From Saprospiraceae bacterium (GTDB lineage: Bacteria; Bacteroidota; Bacteroidia; Chitinophagales; Saprospiraceae): DNA of 64,000 nt. This document shows, in pieces, positions 36,750 through 45,900 of this stretch; the first letter of the stretch is position 1; each line of letters starts with the position of its first letter. The position numbers and the translations under genes were made by a program. A model generated the notes under the pieces. The model did no database searches and was not told where the DNA came from. It saw only the letters and a list, made by a program, of their open reading frames with translations. Location: assembly GCA_020631355.1 (NCBI GenBank), contig JAHDHL010000011.1, positions 24,531 through 88,530 of the forward strand. Direction: 5' to 3'.

Positions 36750-36778
36750 AAAAGCCACTGTAACTTACAGTGGCTTTT
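36750..36778. terminator. bidirectional terminator after P450
   Basis: A 13-bp perfect stem (36750-36762 with 36766-36778), a 3-nt loop and A/T flanks. It closes the P450 gene on plus and can serve the minus-strand gene at 36831. Confidence 0.85.
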
Positions 36779-36830
36779 CAATTTGTTGGATAGTAAATTA
36801 CTATCTATTGATTATAATAATAGTCTGAAT

Positions 36831-37253
36831 TTATCCTTTACACCTGAACTCATTCGTATTCGAATTGCCAATCTGAGTTGGATCTCCATGCGCTTTTAGG
36901 ATTTTGCTCGTTTGAACATATCCATTCTTAAGGATAATCTTAATTCGATATTTGTTGTGTAATTCCGGTTTTTCATCAGAAAACAGATACATAACATCTT
37001 CCTTACTGTCCTGAGCTTTGATTTTTCCTATTTCCTTGAAGAATTTGGAATGTCCTGTAGCTCTTTCAATGATGAAATACTTGACATCTACTTCCTGAAG
37101 GGTAAACCATTCAAGGACTACTTCTTCCTCCACATTATAAATGTAGAATTCATTCAGATAATGTTCCGGTGGAATCACATCATGAGCCAACGCAGATAGT
37201 GTAATCATTGTGAAAGCAAAGGGAAGTAATAGTGTATGGATGATAGTTTTCAT
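36831..37253 (-). CDS. small secreted protein, fibronectin-like fold
   Basis: A 140-residue protein with a signal peptide (MKTIIHTLLLPFAFTMITLSALA). The mature ~115 residues (VVLEWFTLQEVDVKYFIIERATGHSKFFKEIGKIKAQDSKED..YLFSDEKPELHNKYRIKIILKNGYVQTSKIL) follow the pattern of the Ig/FN3 modules that precede T9SS sorting domains, but no sorting domain follows. It may be a stand-alone periplasmic protein or a shortened relative of T9SS cargo. A candidate -7 box TAAATTTG lies at 37315-37322 on the minus strand. Confidence 0.55.
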   Translation of the reverse strand: MKTIIHTLLLPFAFTMITLSALAHDVIPPEHYLNEFYIYNVEEEVVLEWFTLQEVDVKYFIIERATGHSKFFKEIGKIKAQDSKEDVMYLFSDEKPELHNKYRIKIILKNGYVQTSKILKAHGDPTQIGNSNTNEFRCKG

Positions 37254-37314
37254 AATCTATATAACTGAGATGATTGAAAGTTGATGTTGTTTATTGTTCG
37301 TGTTTGATATAATT

Positions 37315-37322
37315 CAAATTTA
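37315..37322 (-). promoter_or_regulatory. candidate -7 box TAAATTTG
   Basis: An exact TAnnTTTG on the minus strand, 62 bp from the start of the small secreted protein gene. No -33 element is evident. Confidence 0.3.
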
Positions 37323-37765
37323 AGACCAAAAGCATGTCATGGATTTTTTATAATCTCCTGGTTTGTGACATGGTTTTTTACTACAATAATGTTGTTCTTT
37401 AATGCTTATATAAAATAAGTTTCATATTTCTTGCCAAAGTACATTTGGGTTTGAAATCGTGTAACTATTTGTGAATGAGTAAATTGTAGGATTTTTATAT
37501 CTTTAATGTATATCGGGTTGATAATCTGAGTAGTCTGTTTTCTTAATACTGGGAATTGGGTCAATCAATGAAGTAAATTAGTGATTCGTCTTCCATCCCA
37601 TTTCGTTGGAATAGGATTTCCTGACGATGAAATCCATGAATTACCAGATAAAAAAAATGCACTTTAACACCGATTTTCTTGTAAAAACACTGTTTTGATG
37701 ACAGACAAAGGCATTGTATTTCATGAAAATAATTCGTGTAAATGCTGAATTAAATGTGCATTACA

Positions 37766-37801
37766 TAAAAAAAGAACCAACTGCATCAAGCAGTTGGTTC
37801 T
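37766..37801 (-). terminator. terminator of the gene at 37826
   Basis: A 12-bp perfect stem AGAACCAACTGC / GCAGTTGGTTCT (37773-37784 with 37790-37801). On the minus strand it is followed by seven T residues. Confidence 0.9.
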
Positions 37802-37825
37802 CGTTTGGGTGGTACATTTGGTTTT

Positions 37826-38563
37826 TTATTGGTGACAAGTATCTCCTTTATGGGAACATATATCGAACTCCCCATATTTATGGTACTTAGTCAGATTTCT
37901 GAGAATATTATTGATATCATCAATGCCATCACAATGTTGTGGATATCGCTGGGTATTCAATAATTCTGTCCTCAATTCACTTGCTTTGTAATAGAATTGA
38001 TGCAAATGAGATGAAATCTGAATCACACTGGTGTTGGTACAATTAGACACATTGTCCTCGAACTTGACGAATCTGCATTGATAGTCCTTGGCGATGGCCA
38101 GATACTCAATGTTACACTTACTCGGTACTGGATCCACCGTTGCTCCACCGTTTTTGTTGTAAGTACGCTTACTCGGGGTTGGAACCGAACTGGTATTCCC
38201 ACAATTGGAACTTACCTTGGCTTCCACTGCGCGGTGCAATGGAATATTGACTACTGAACTGTGGAATGTATCCGTGATACCCTCGATGATAGTATTACTT
38301 ATAATCGTTGTATCAGATGCTGCACCAGATAGTACCGTGATTTCGAGGTCATAACTGTCCGCTTGCTGCACTTCGTTCCAAGTATAGGTAACTTGGAATT
38401 CATTAGCCACAGCGGTATTACCCATGGATGACATCCATATATCATCCGGTGCGGGACATGATGTGGCAGGTATAGTAATTGGGTCACCATCATTCCAACA
38501 TTTGGCAGATGTAAGGGTAAGTAGAATAACCATTACACCTAAAATCAAAAATTGTCTTTTCAT
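37826..38563 (-). CDS. secreted protein of unknown function
   Basis: A 245-residue protein. I use the ATG at 38563, which starts a signal peptide (MKRQFLILGVMVILLTLTSA); the frame is open further upstream but that part is not signal-like. Mature residues ~30-120 look like a fibronectin-type module (ANEFQVTYTWNEVQQADSYDLEITVL). The C-terminal half is Cys-rich (CNIEYLAIAKDYQCRF, NCTNTSV, HCDGID, DICSHKGDTC) and may form disulfides. No sorting domain. It is divergent from the gene at 38680 across a short AT-rich region containing the palindrome TAAATAATATATTTA (38596-38610). Confidence 0.6.
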   Translation of the reverse strand: MKRQFLILGVMVILLTLTSAKCWNDGDPITIPATSCPAPDDIWMSSMGNTAVANEFQVTYTWNEVQQADSYDLEITVLSGAASDTTIISNTIIEGITDTFHSSVVNIPLHRAVEAKVSSNCGNTSSVPTPSKRTYNKNGGATVDPVPSKCNIEYLAIAKDYQCRFVKFEDNVSNCTNTSVIQISSHLHQFYYKASELRTELLNTQRYPQHCDGIDDINNILRNLTKYHKYGEFDICSHKGDTCHQ

Positions 38564-38679
38564 TTTTATTCTTTTTTGTTTCGAGTGGCAAGTTGTAAAT
38601 AATATATTTACGCAGCAATTAGGGTTATTCGTCCAAATCCCTGAGCAGTAAAAAAATAAAATTCGATACGCCAACTTAT

Positions 38680-40080
38680 ATGCATGATACGAAGCTGATC
38701 CGCTTGTATAAAACCTTGGATGACCAATGGAAAAAACGGTTCCAAGCATTCGTGGATTCACCTTATTACAATACTAATCCCAATCTATGTAAACTGCTAG
38801 AATTCATAGCTTCGTTTGAATCTCCATATCATCAGGAGGAACTCACACGGGAAAAGGGCTTCAGATATATCTTCGGGAGGAATAAGCCCCTGAATATCAG
38901 TTACATGACTAAGCTTTCATCAAAGTTAACCAAGCTGTTGGAACAGTTCATCTCCTTGGAAATCAGCAAGCATTCCAGCTTTATAGTGGATTACCATATG
39001 ATGGAGTATTATGCCAAGCATGGCATTGAAAACGAGTATCTGAACACTTACAGGCAAATCAATAAACGCTTCAATCGGGAGGATATATCGCAGGAGACCT
39101 ATTATCATCGGTTCATTGTTGAACAGGAATACAATCGCTATCTGTCTACCCAAAGGGACAAGGGAGTAGGGGATGTACATTTTGATTCCACCATAGAAGC
39201 CTTGGATGTCTTTTACTTCCTCAATAAACTCATTTACGAATGCCAAAGACTGAATAGAAGCCAGATAATCAAGGGTTTCGAGCGCAAAAGCGAGCATATC
39301 GTAGACTTGGACCAAATCGGTAAGAGTGATTTTAAGGAGATTCCTATCATATCCATTTGGTTCGATGCTTACCAGTTATTGAAATCATCCGATAAACTCA
39401 TTCACTATCATCACTTGAAAGAGGAATTAGTCAATATCAACTTACCCCTACCCATCCCACAGCTAAGAATTCTATTTACATATCTAGAGAATGCTGCCAT
39501 TAAGATATTCAGGAAAAGGGAGGAACTCTATGCAGAGTTGTTGTTTTTATACGAGCATCAGATGAATAATGATATCCTTTTGGATAGACAGGTATTAGTA
39601 CCTATTATCATTAGGAATTATGTTACCGTAGCACTGCGGACTCAGAATATTCCTATGGCTGAAAGTTTTATTTCCAAGGTAGAGGAAAAAGAATTCCATC
39701 GGGAATTCATGGAGGATTTAGAATTATCGAAAGCTTCCATACTTTTTAATAAGAAAGCTTACCCGGAGGTATTGGATATTATTAATAGATTGAAAATCAA
39801 TAATATGTTCTTGAAAATTGAAGAACGGCGATTGAGAATCAAGACCTACTTTCACTTGGAAATGGAGGATTCTAATTTTGATGCATTGAATTCATTCCGG
39901 GTATTCCTAACAGAGCATAAATCCAGAATCAGCGAGTTTCATCTTCAATCGAATAGGAATTTTATTACGACACTCCTCCGTTTATTGAAAAGAGAATATT
40001 CCTATCCAAGAAAAGAGGAGAAACCCTTGGAAATCCCACAGCCCATCGAAGAAAAGGAATGGATTAAGAGCATTATCTGA
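38680..40080 (+). CDS. helical-repeat protein of unknown function
   Basis: A 466-residue cytoplasmic protein made almost only of helices. It starts with LIRLYKTLDDQWKKRFQAFVDSPYYNTNPNLCKLLEFI. A motif of the type 'L..RF..FV.SPYFN.N..L..L' recurs, as I recall, in large paralogous families of Saprospiria, so this may be one of them. The middle and C-terminal parts look like TPR-type helix pairs (FISKVEEKEFHREFMEDLELSKASILFNKKAYPEVLDIINRL). No enzymatic motif is seen. Confidence 0.55.
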   Translation: MHDTKLIRLYKTLDDQWKKRFQAFVDSPYYNTNPNLCKLLEFIASFESPYHQEELTREKGFRYIFGRNKPLNISYMTKLSSKLTKLLEQFISLEISKHSSFIVDYHMMEYYAKHGIENEYLNTYRQINKRFNREDISQETYYHRFIVEQEYNRYLSTQRDKGVGDVHFDSTIEALDVFYFLNKLIYECQRLNRSQIIKGFERKSEHIVDLDQIGKSDFKEIPIISIWFDAYQLLKSSDKLIHYHHLKEELVNINLPLPIPQLRILFTYLENAAIKIFRKREELYAELLFLYEHQMNNDILLDRQVLVPIIIRNYVTVALRTQNIPMAESFISKVEEKEFHREFMEDLELSKASILFNKKAYPEVLDIINRLKINNMFLKIEERRLRIKTYFHLEMEDSNFDALNSFRVFLTEHKSRISEFHLQSNRNFITTLLRLLKREYSYPRKEEKPLEIPQPIEEKEWIKSII

Positions 40081-40310
40081 TTCCAATAATTACCCATCAT
40101 TGGGAATCTATTTCCAGTAGTAAATTTACGACTTATTAAGATTTTACAAATGTGTTCAGGGATTTGAACCACCAATCCTAATTGCTCCCGGCTTACTTTC
40201 CACCCCATCTTTGTATCGAACAATCGAAGCAATGGCATCACATTCATACGATGTCAATCACTTTGATTACTTCCATTCAAATGTATTATTTAACACTTAA
40301 AAAATTTCAA

Positions 40311-41855
40311 ATGAAAAAGTCAATTTTTTTCGTGCTCCTCATCCTTTATGGTAGTGGAGTACTGATGGCCCAAGATTGTGTTCCCAATGAAGAAGGCCTT
40401 TACATGTACTATGGAAACTTGAATGCAGGGGAGGTGAGTAATAATTTCAATCGTGCTGATTTGATAAAGTTACTCAGTGAATCCAGGGACAAACGCTTCA
40501 ATGATGAGTTTGGGGAAACTCTGGAGAAAGTGGAGAAATCCTTTCCTGATGCCGTCACTGATTTTCTTCAAAGATCCGTTACCATTTATTCCAAGAATGA
40601 TAATCTGGTAGAGGAATTGAGTGGCTACAAAAGTGTCTTCGGGCTCGTGGAATTCATCTGCGAACCCAAGGATAAACTCCTTTATGAACCTAATGACTAT
40701 CAAGGAAGTGGCCATTACCACCGCAGTCACCTAGAGCTCATCAAGGCCAAGGAAGCCTTTGATGTCGCCAAGGGGAATAGTCGTATTCTCATCGGTATCA
40801 CGGATACGGATTTGGAGTATTGCCATGAGGACTTAAGGGACAAGATTCATGAGGTGACATTTACTCCTAATCCCTCAAGTTCGCTATCCTTTCATGGAAC
40901 CATGGTGAGTGGCTGTGCAGCTGCAGATACGGATAATGGAGTAGGTATTTCATCCGTGGGTTTTCGTTCAGAAATTGTATTCTCTGACCGTTGGGCCAGT
41001 GACAATGAGGTACTAAGGATAGCCCAAATACCTGGTGTACGGGTCATCAATTGTAGCTGGATCAATCATTGCAATCCCTCAGTAACAAGAGAAGCTGTAT
41101 ATGATGAGATACTGAATGTACATGATGTGGTAGTTGTGGCAGGTGCGGGTAACAAGCCCAGTCATTGTGGTGATAATGCTTATGTCTATCCTGCTGCTTA
41201 CCCAAGTGTGATTTCAGTTTCATCTGTTGGTCATCTTTCTGACAGGGGGTATGTGGATCCCATTTATGGGGCCAATAACTGGAAGGATGTACATGAGCAA
41301 TTGATTGGCGATGTTACGTCCACACACCATCACAATGATAGGGTGAATATCTGTGCACCGGGCTATAATGTGAAGACCACTGCATTGAATAATTCCTACG
41401 GTGGCTCTTGGGGAACATCATTCGCATCACCTATTGTAGCAGGTGTCTGTGCCTTGGTCGCTTCCGTGAATCCTTGTCTCACTGCTCCTGAAATAAGGGA
41501 TATCGTACTCTCCACGGCTGATGCCTCACTGTACAACATTCCTGAGAATCAGAATTATATCGGATTGTTGGGTACAGGTAGGGTAGATGCCGAAGCGGCA
41601 GTACTGGAAGCCTTGAGACGAGGTAGACTTTTCATCCAGAATCAGGATTATACGGGATATGCAACCGAGTCCTCAGAGACTGAGTTGTATGCCGGCCGAA
41701 ATGTTACCAATATCATGCCCGTAGGGGATGTTACCGTAAGACAAGGAGCGAACGTGACCTTTAGGGCTACGCACAAGATTGTATTATCAGCGGGCTTTAA
41801 GGTAGAGAGACAAGCCGCTTTCAGGGCTGCTATTGTGAATTCAAATTGTTTATAA
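40311..41855 (+). CDS. secreted subtilisin-like serine protease (S8)
   Basis: A 514-residue protein. The ATG at 40311 starts a signal peptide (MKKSIFFVLLILYGSGVLMA). A long N-terminal part (~25-155) may be a propeptide. The catalytic triad is D165 in GITDTD, H195 in FHGTMVSG and S370 in GTSFASP, with oxyanion N281 in GAGN. The C-terminal ~75 residues (VTNIMPVGDVTVRQGANVTFRATHKIVLSAGFKVERQAAFRAAI) form the short beta-ladder module often seen before or in place of T9SS sorting domains. No classical sorting domain follows. It is 63 bp ahead of an S74-chaperone protein. Confidence 0.9.
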   Translation: MKKSIFFVLLILYGSGVLMAQDCVPNEEGLYMYYGNLNAGEVSNNFNRADLIKLLSESRDKRFNDEFGETLEKVEKSFPDAVTDFLQRSVTIYSKNDNLVEELSGYKSVFGLVEFICEPKDKLLYEPNDYQGSGHYHRSHLELIKAKEAFDVAKGNSRILIGITDTDLEYCHEDLRDKIHEVTFTPNPSSSLSFHGTMVSGCAAADTDNGVGISSVGFRSEIVFSDRWASDNEVLRIAQIPGVRVINCSWINHCNPSVTREAVYDEILNVHDVVVVAGAGNKPSHCGDNAYVYPAAYPSVISVSSVGHLSDRGYVDPIYGANNWKDVHEQLIGDVTSTHHHNDRVNICAPGYNVKTTALNNSYGGSWGTSFASPIVAGVCALVASVNPCLTAPEIRDIVLSTADASLYNIPENQNYIGLLGTGRVDAEAAVLEALRRGRLFIQNQDYTGYATESSETELYAGRNVTNIMPVGDVTVRQGANVTFRATHKIVLSAGFKVERQAAFRAAIVNSNCL

Positions 41856-41918
41856 CTAAAACCTTCGAGGTTGTTCCCAAAAACCAAATACAGAACAACT
41901 TCTCAAAATTGAATAAAA

Positions 41919-42641
41919 ATGAAAAATTTAAAGTTTTTTATCCCAATCATCATTCTATTGATATCCACTTTCGAATCCAATGCGCAATTACAAGTCAGGA
42001 ATGATCCGTTCATTCAGATTGGATATGAGGATTACCGAGTCCTTTCATTCGGAGAGGAGCCTAATTATACACCCAATAATGGTAAGTATGCCATTGAATA
42101 CTGGGATGTGGGTGTAGGCGGACTTAACTTCTGGAAACCTTGGCCAACACCGGGTGCAGCCAACTATGTACTTTGGTTGAGGGATGATAGGAATGTCTCC
42201 GTAGGCGGTTACGGAAGTTCGGCTTACAAGTTCATGGTTTATGGTTCTTCCTATTCCACTGGTAGTTGGATCGGGTCTGACAGGAAATTGAAGTCAGAAA
42301 TCCAACCCATTAATAACGGTGCGAAGAAAATCATGAAATTACAGCCTAAGAGCTACGTCTATAATTTCTCCTTAGACAAATACAATAATGTGGAAGGAAA
42401 GGAATTGGACGAGATCAAGAAAAATACCATAGAGGAAGATAATGCCATCAATATCAAGACGGAAAGAACTTTCGGTTTCATCGCTGATGAGGTCAAGGAA
42501 ATCTTTCCTGAATTGGTCAAGAGGGACGAGGAAGGATTGGAAGCCATTAACTATGATGGATTGATTCCGGTACTTGTGGTAGCCTTACAAGAGCAACAAC
42601 GTAGGATTGTGAGACTTGAAAAGGCACTCAAGGAAAAGTAG
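41919..42641 (+). CDS. secreted protein with S74 tail-fibre intramolecular chaperone domain
   Basis: A 240-residue protein with a signal peptide (ending ESNAQ). After a short beta-rich head (~25-115), the C-terminal half is a peptidase S74 chaperone: GSDRKLKSEIQPINNGAKKIMKLQPKSY... then RTFGFIADEVKEIFPELV and a trailing coiled coil (LVVALQEQQRRIVRLEKAL). In phage tail fibres this domain trimerises the shaft and cleaves itself off at the Ser of the SDxxLK motif; Ser, Asp and Lys are all present here. Bacteroidota carry many chromosomal versions, so no prophage need be invoked. Confidence 0.85.
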   Translation: MKNLKFFIPIIILLISTFESNAQLQVRNDPFIQIGYEDYRVLSFGEEPNYTPNNGKYAIEYWDVGVGGLNFWKPWPTPGAANYVLWLRDDRNVSVGGYGSSAYKFMVYGSSYSTGSWIGSDRKLKSEIQPINNGAKKIMKLQPKSYVYNFSLDKYNNVEGKELDEIKKNTIEEDNAINIKTERTFGFIADEVKEIFPELVKRDEEGLEAINYDGLIPVLVVALQEQQRRIVRLEKALKEK

Positions 42642-42671
42642 TAATGGATGAGTTGTTTTTGAATGGTAGTG

Positions 42672-42702
42672 ACGCAAGCTGGTTTCAGCTTGCGTTTTTC
42701 TT
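42672..42702 (+). terminator. terminator after the S74-domain gene
   Basis: A 10-bp perfect stem ACGCAAGCTG / CAGCTTGCGT (42672-42681 with 42686-42695), then TTTTCTTTT. Confidence 0.9.
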
Positions 42703-42722
42703 TTGTACGGTATATAAAAAGA

Positions 42723-42750
42723 AAAACGCAAACCGTATGGTTTGCGTTTT
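42723..42750 (-). terminator. terminator downstream of tRNA-Ser
   Basis: A 12-bp perfect stem AAAACGCAAACC / GGTTTGCGTTTT with a 4-nt loop. On the minus strand it lies just after the tRNA, and it carries A/T tracts on both sides. Confidence 0.8.
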
Positions 42751-42759
42751 GAATTAGAG

Positions 42760-42846
42760 CGGAGGAGGAGGGATTCGAACCCCCGATACCCTCTCGAGTA
42801 TGCCGGTTTTCAAGACCGGTGCATTCAACCGCTCTGCCACTCCTCC
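42760..42846 (-). tRNA. tRNA-Ser (anticodon UGA)
   Basis: On the minus strand an 87-nt class II tRNA. Acceptor GGAGGAG (42846-42840) pairs with CTCCTCC (42767-42761); the D arm is GCAGAGCGGTTGAATGC. The anticodon loop CTTGAAA carries TGA, in the stem ACCGGT...ACCGG(C). There is a long variable arm (CATACTCGAGAGGGTATC) and the T arm contains GGTTCGAATCC. The discriminator is G and CCA is not encoded. It reads serine codons UCA (and by wobble UCG). Confidence 0.95.
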
Positions 42847-42981
42847 GTGGTGCTAGTTGATTAGCGAGTGCAAATGTAATTACTACTTTACAAAAAGTAA
42901 ACACTTTTGACAAAAAAAATAGTTCCCAATCAAGAATACTTGGAACAAGGTGTGCATGTGGAGCAAATCAATCCTATTTGT

Positions 42982-45900
42982 TTAGCTGATGACCCGTATC
43001 TGACTGTATCCATTTCCCTTTTTGGACACTTGAATTTGTATATTGATTCGTTCCTTGAGTTGTTGGATATGTGAAATGACTCCGATGGTTTTCCCTGTGT
43101 GTTGGAGTTTTTCCAGTGTCTGGAGGGCCACTTCAAGGGTATCATTATCCAACGTGCCGAAACCCTCGTCTATGAACAGAGAACCAATCTGTGTGTTTCG
43201 TCCTGCCAAATCAGAAAGCCCTAGTGCGAGGGCAAGGCTCACAAGGAAACTTTCACCACCTGATAGGGTATTGACAGAACGGGAATGATTGGCTTGGTAG
43301 GTGTCGATGATTTCCAATTCCAAATCCTTGTCCGTAGGCTTGTGGATTTGGTATCTTTCGTTGAGGCTCCTGAGGTGTAGATTAGCAAGGTGGGTGAGTC
43401 TACGGAGTGTAAGTCCCTGGGCAAAAACCCTGAATTTTTTTCCATCATGCTGTCCAATGAGTTCATTCAGTTTCGACCATCGGAGACATTCCCTTTTTTG
43501 TTTGTCCAATGTCTTCGAAAGGGATTTACTGTTCTTTTTCTTTTCCTCATTGCTATCCATTCGTTCCTTGAATCGACCGATATTTTCCTTGATTGAATTA
43601 ATGGAAACTTCTAAATCTTGGGTTTCCTTTCGAATTATTTTGATATCCCAATCCTCATCTGTTTGGTCTTGTAACTGTTCCAGTTGTTTTTCTTGGTCGG
43701 ATTCTTTCTGTTTCAATCGAGTGAATTGGTCATTCAATTCTTTTTCTGCCTTTTCTATTTTTTGTAGGGATGGCGCATCAAGTATGGAAGATTCCAGAAT
43801 ATCTACCGATTGAATATTTTCCTTTTCTACATATTGTTGTAATGGTTGTTCTATGAGTGATAATTGTTCGAGTAGCTGGGTGCGGTTTTTTTCTTTTTCC
43901 TCAACAATACTTTTTTGACCTACCACCCATTTTTGGATATGATCAATTACTTTTTTGAGTTGTTGATTATTTTCTTCAGCCTGATTTAATTCGGATATGA
44001 AATTAGTTCTTTTTTCTTGGGGTTGAATTTCTTTGGGAAGTAACGTATTCCGTTGTTGTTCTAATAAATTAATAGCTTCCCGTTCTTTTTTGCCATCTTC
44101 CTCAATGAGTGAAATTCGTTTCTTTAATTCTGAATTGATTTCTTCTATATTTTCAATTTCCTTTTTTTGGATATTTAATTCTTCACGGAGTTGTTCGCTA
44201 TTCTTTTTCTTACTGATGAATGCTTCTTTCCTGGATTTTAAATTCGATTTAATTAGGGTGTGATTATTACTATCGAAATTGAGGTTGTATTTTTTGAAAT
44301 AAACATCCAGTGTGGAACGCAATTTTTCAATATGAGATGATTTTTCATTGATTTCTTCCCTCAGTCTTTTGAATTCATCCCCATTTCTGGAATAATTGAA
44401 TTGCTGTTCTTTTAATTGGTCATCCAGTTGGTCCAATTCTTTTTCTGAACGATTAATTTTCTCAGATAATTTGAGAATTTGTTGTTGAACCTTTTTCTTG
44501 AATTCAATTTGTTGTTGGATATCCCTGATTTTATCAAGGATGACGCCTGTATCCAATAAGGTGAGACCTTCCTCTGCCAAGCTTTTGATGACTTTGGCAA
44601 TTTTATCCTCATATTCCAACATGCGGTCAGAAGTCCTTGAAATCTGTCCGGCTATTTCCTTTCCATCCCCTTGTAGGAATGATTTTCGATCCGCAATTTT
44701 TTCTAGGGATAATCTTTCCTTTTCATACAGTCTTTCGAATTGATCGAATTGTTTTTCAACAATTTCCAATTCCTCCTTGGCTAAGTCAGGTCTAGGCTCA
44801 AAATGTTGGTGCCTAAAGGGATGTTCGGTGGAGAGACACAACGGACAGGGATTTCCCTCTGCAAGATTATTCCTTTCTAATTCATAATCCTTTAATGCCT
44901 TTTGTTGCTCGTAAATACCCTTTTTATAATCCAGTTTTTGCTTGAGCGAACTCAATTCATCCTCTCTACTGAGTAGGGCACGAATCCGGATGTATTCCTC
45001 ATTTTCCAAATTATCCCATTCCGATTCATACTCATCCATTTCTTTCATGGCTTTCTTGTAATCCCTGTTCAAATCGGATAATTGTCTAAGGTCATTTTGC
45101 ATCTGACCCAGTTCCTCAATTTCTTTTTGTAATTGGCGATTGAGTTGTATGCCATTATAGGAATTGTCATCAGGGTCCAGGCTGATATATTTTTCCTTGA
45201 GTTGCTGGTTGGATTTTTTCTGAACCGAAATATTCTTTTTTACCTTTTCAAGAATCCCCTTTATCTTATCCTCCTTGTTTTTTACTAGGACATATTCCTT
45301 ATCCAATATTAATTTGGATTGTGATAATTCCATTAATTGTCCTAAGGGGAATTCAATTTGGGGCAAATCCTCTGCTAGGAATTCATCAGTCTTATGAGTT
45401 TCTAACCACTGGTTAAGGTCCTTGTAATGTTGTGTGGAAGATTCGAATTCATTTTTTAATTCATTCCTTTCCTTTTCTTTGAGGTCTAATTGTTTTTTTA
45501 TTTTTTTCCATTCTTCCTGTTTGGGAGTCAGTGCTTCTTTTCTGGTTTTAATTTCAGAATCCAATTGGGTTACCTGATCCAATACATGATTCAGTTCCTG
45601 TTCCTGATTTTTTAGGGATTGATAAATTCCTTTAGCCTTGGTGAATGCTTTTTCCTGCAAACTCATTTCAATATTTTTTTGTTGAATGAGTTCGTTGATT
45701 TGGAAAATATCATCCAGGGTAGAATGGCTATCCCTTAGCATTCTTTTTCTATCAAGAATCTTGTCGTGTAAATGTCTAGTTTTGAGATGGATGTCCAAAC
45801 GATCCAATTCAGGTTGGATTTTTTCCTTTTGGATGGACCAGTCTGCCAGTTCGTTGTGGGTTTGATTGAGGTTCTTTTGTAATTCATCAATTTTTTCCAA

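Larger units (their letters stand above)
37254..37825. other. longest gene-free stretch (572 bp)
   Basis: Very AT-rich, with many stops in all frames and no gene visible. Contents seen: the candidate -7 box above for the left-hand gene, and at the right end the terminator of the gene at 37826. Nothing else could be supported. Confidence 0.5.

Noticed and set aside
38564..38761. N-terminal extension of the secreted protein at 37826
   Set aside because: The upstream 66 residues carry no signal peptide and overlap the divergent gene and its promoter region; the ATG at 38563 starts a clean signal sequence.
41919..42641. Prophage tail fibre because of the S74 domain
   Set aside because: No other phage gene is near, the protein has a signal peptide, and S74 domains are frequent in Bacteroidota envelope proteins.
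42551..42913. A 120-codon minus-strand frame over the tRNA
   Set aside because: It is read through the tRNA-Ser gene and its terminators; the peptide stretch GLENRHTREGIGGSNPS is the usual shadow of a tRNA-Ser.
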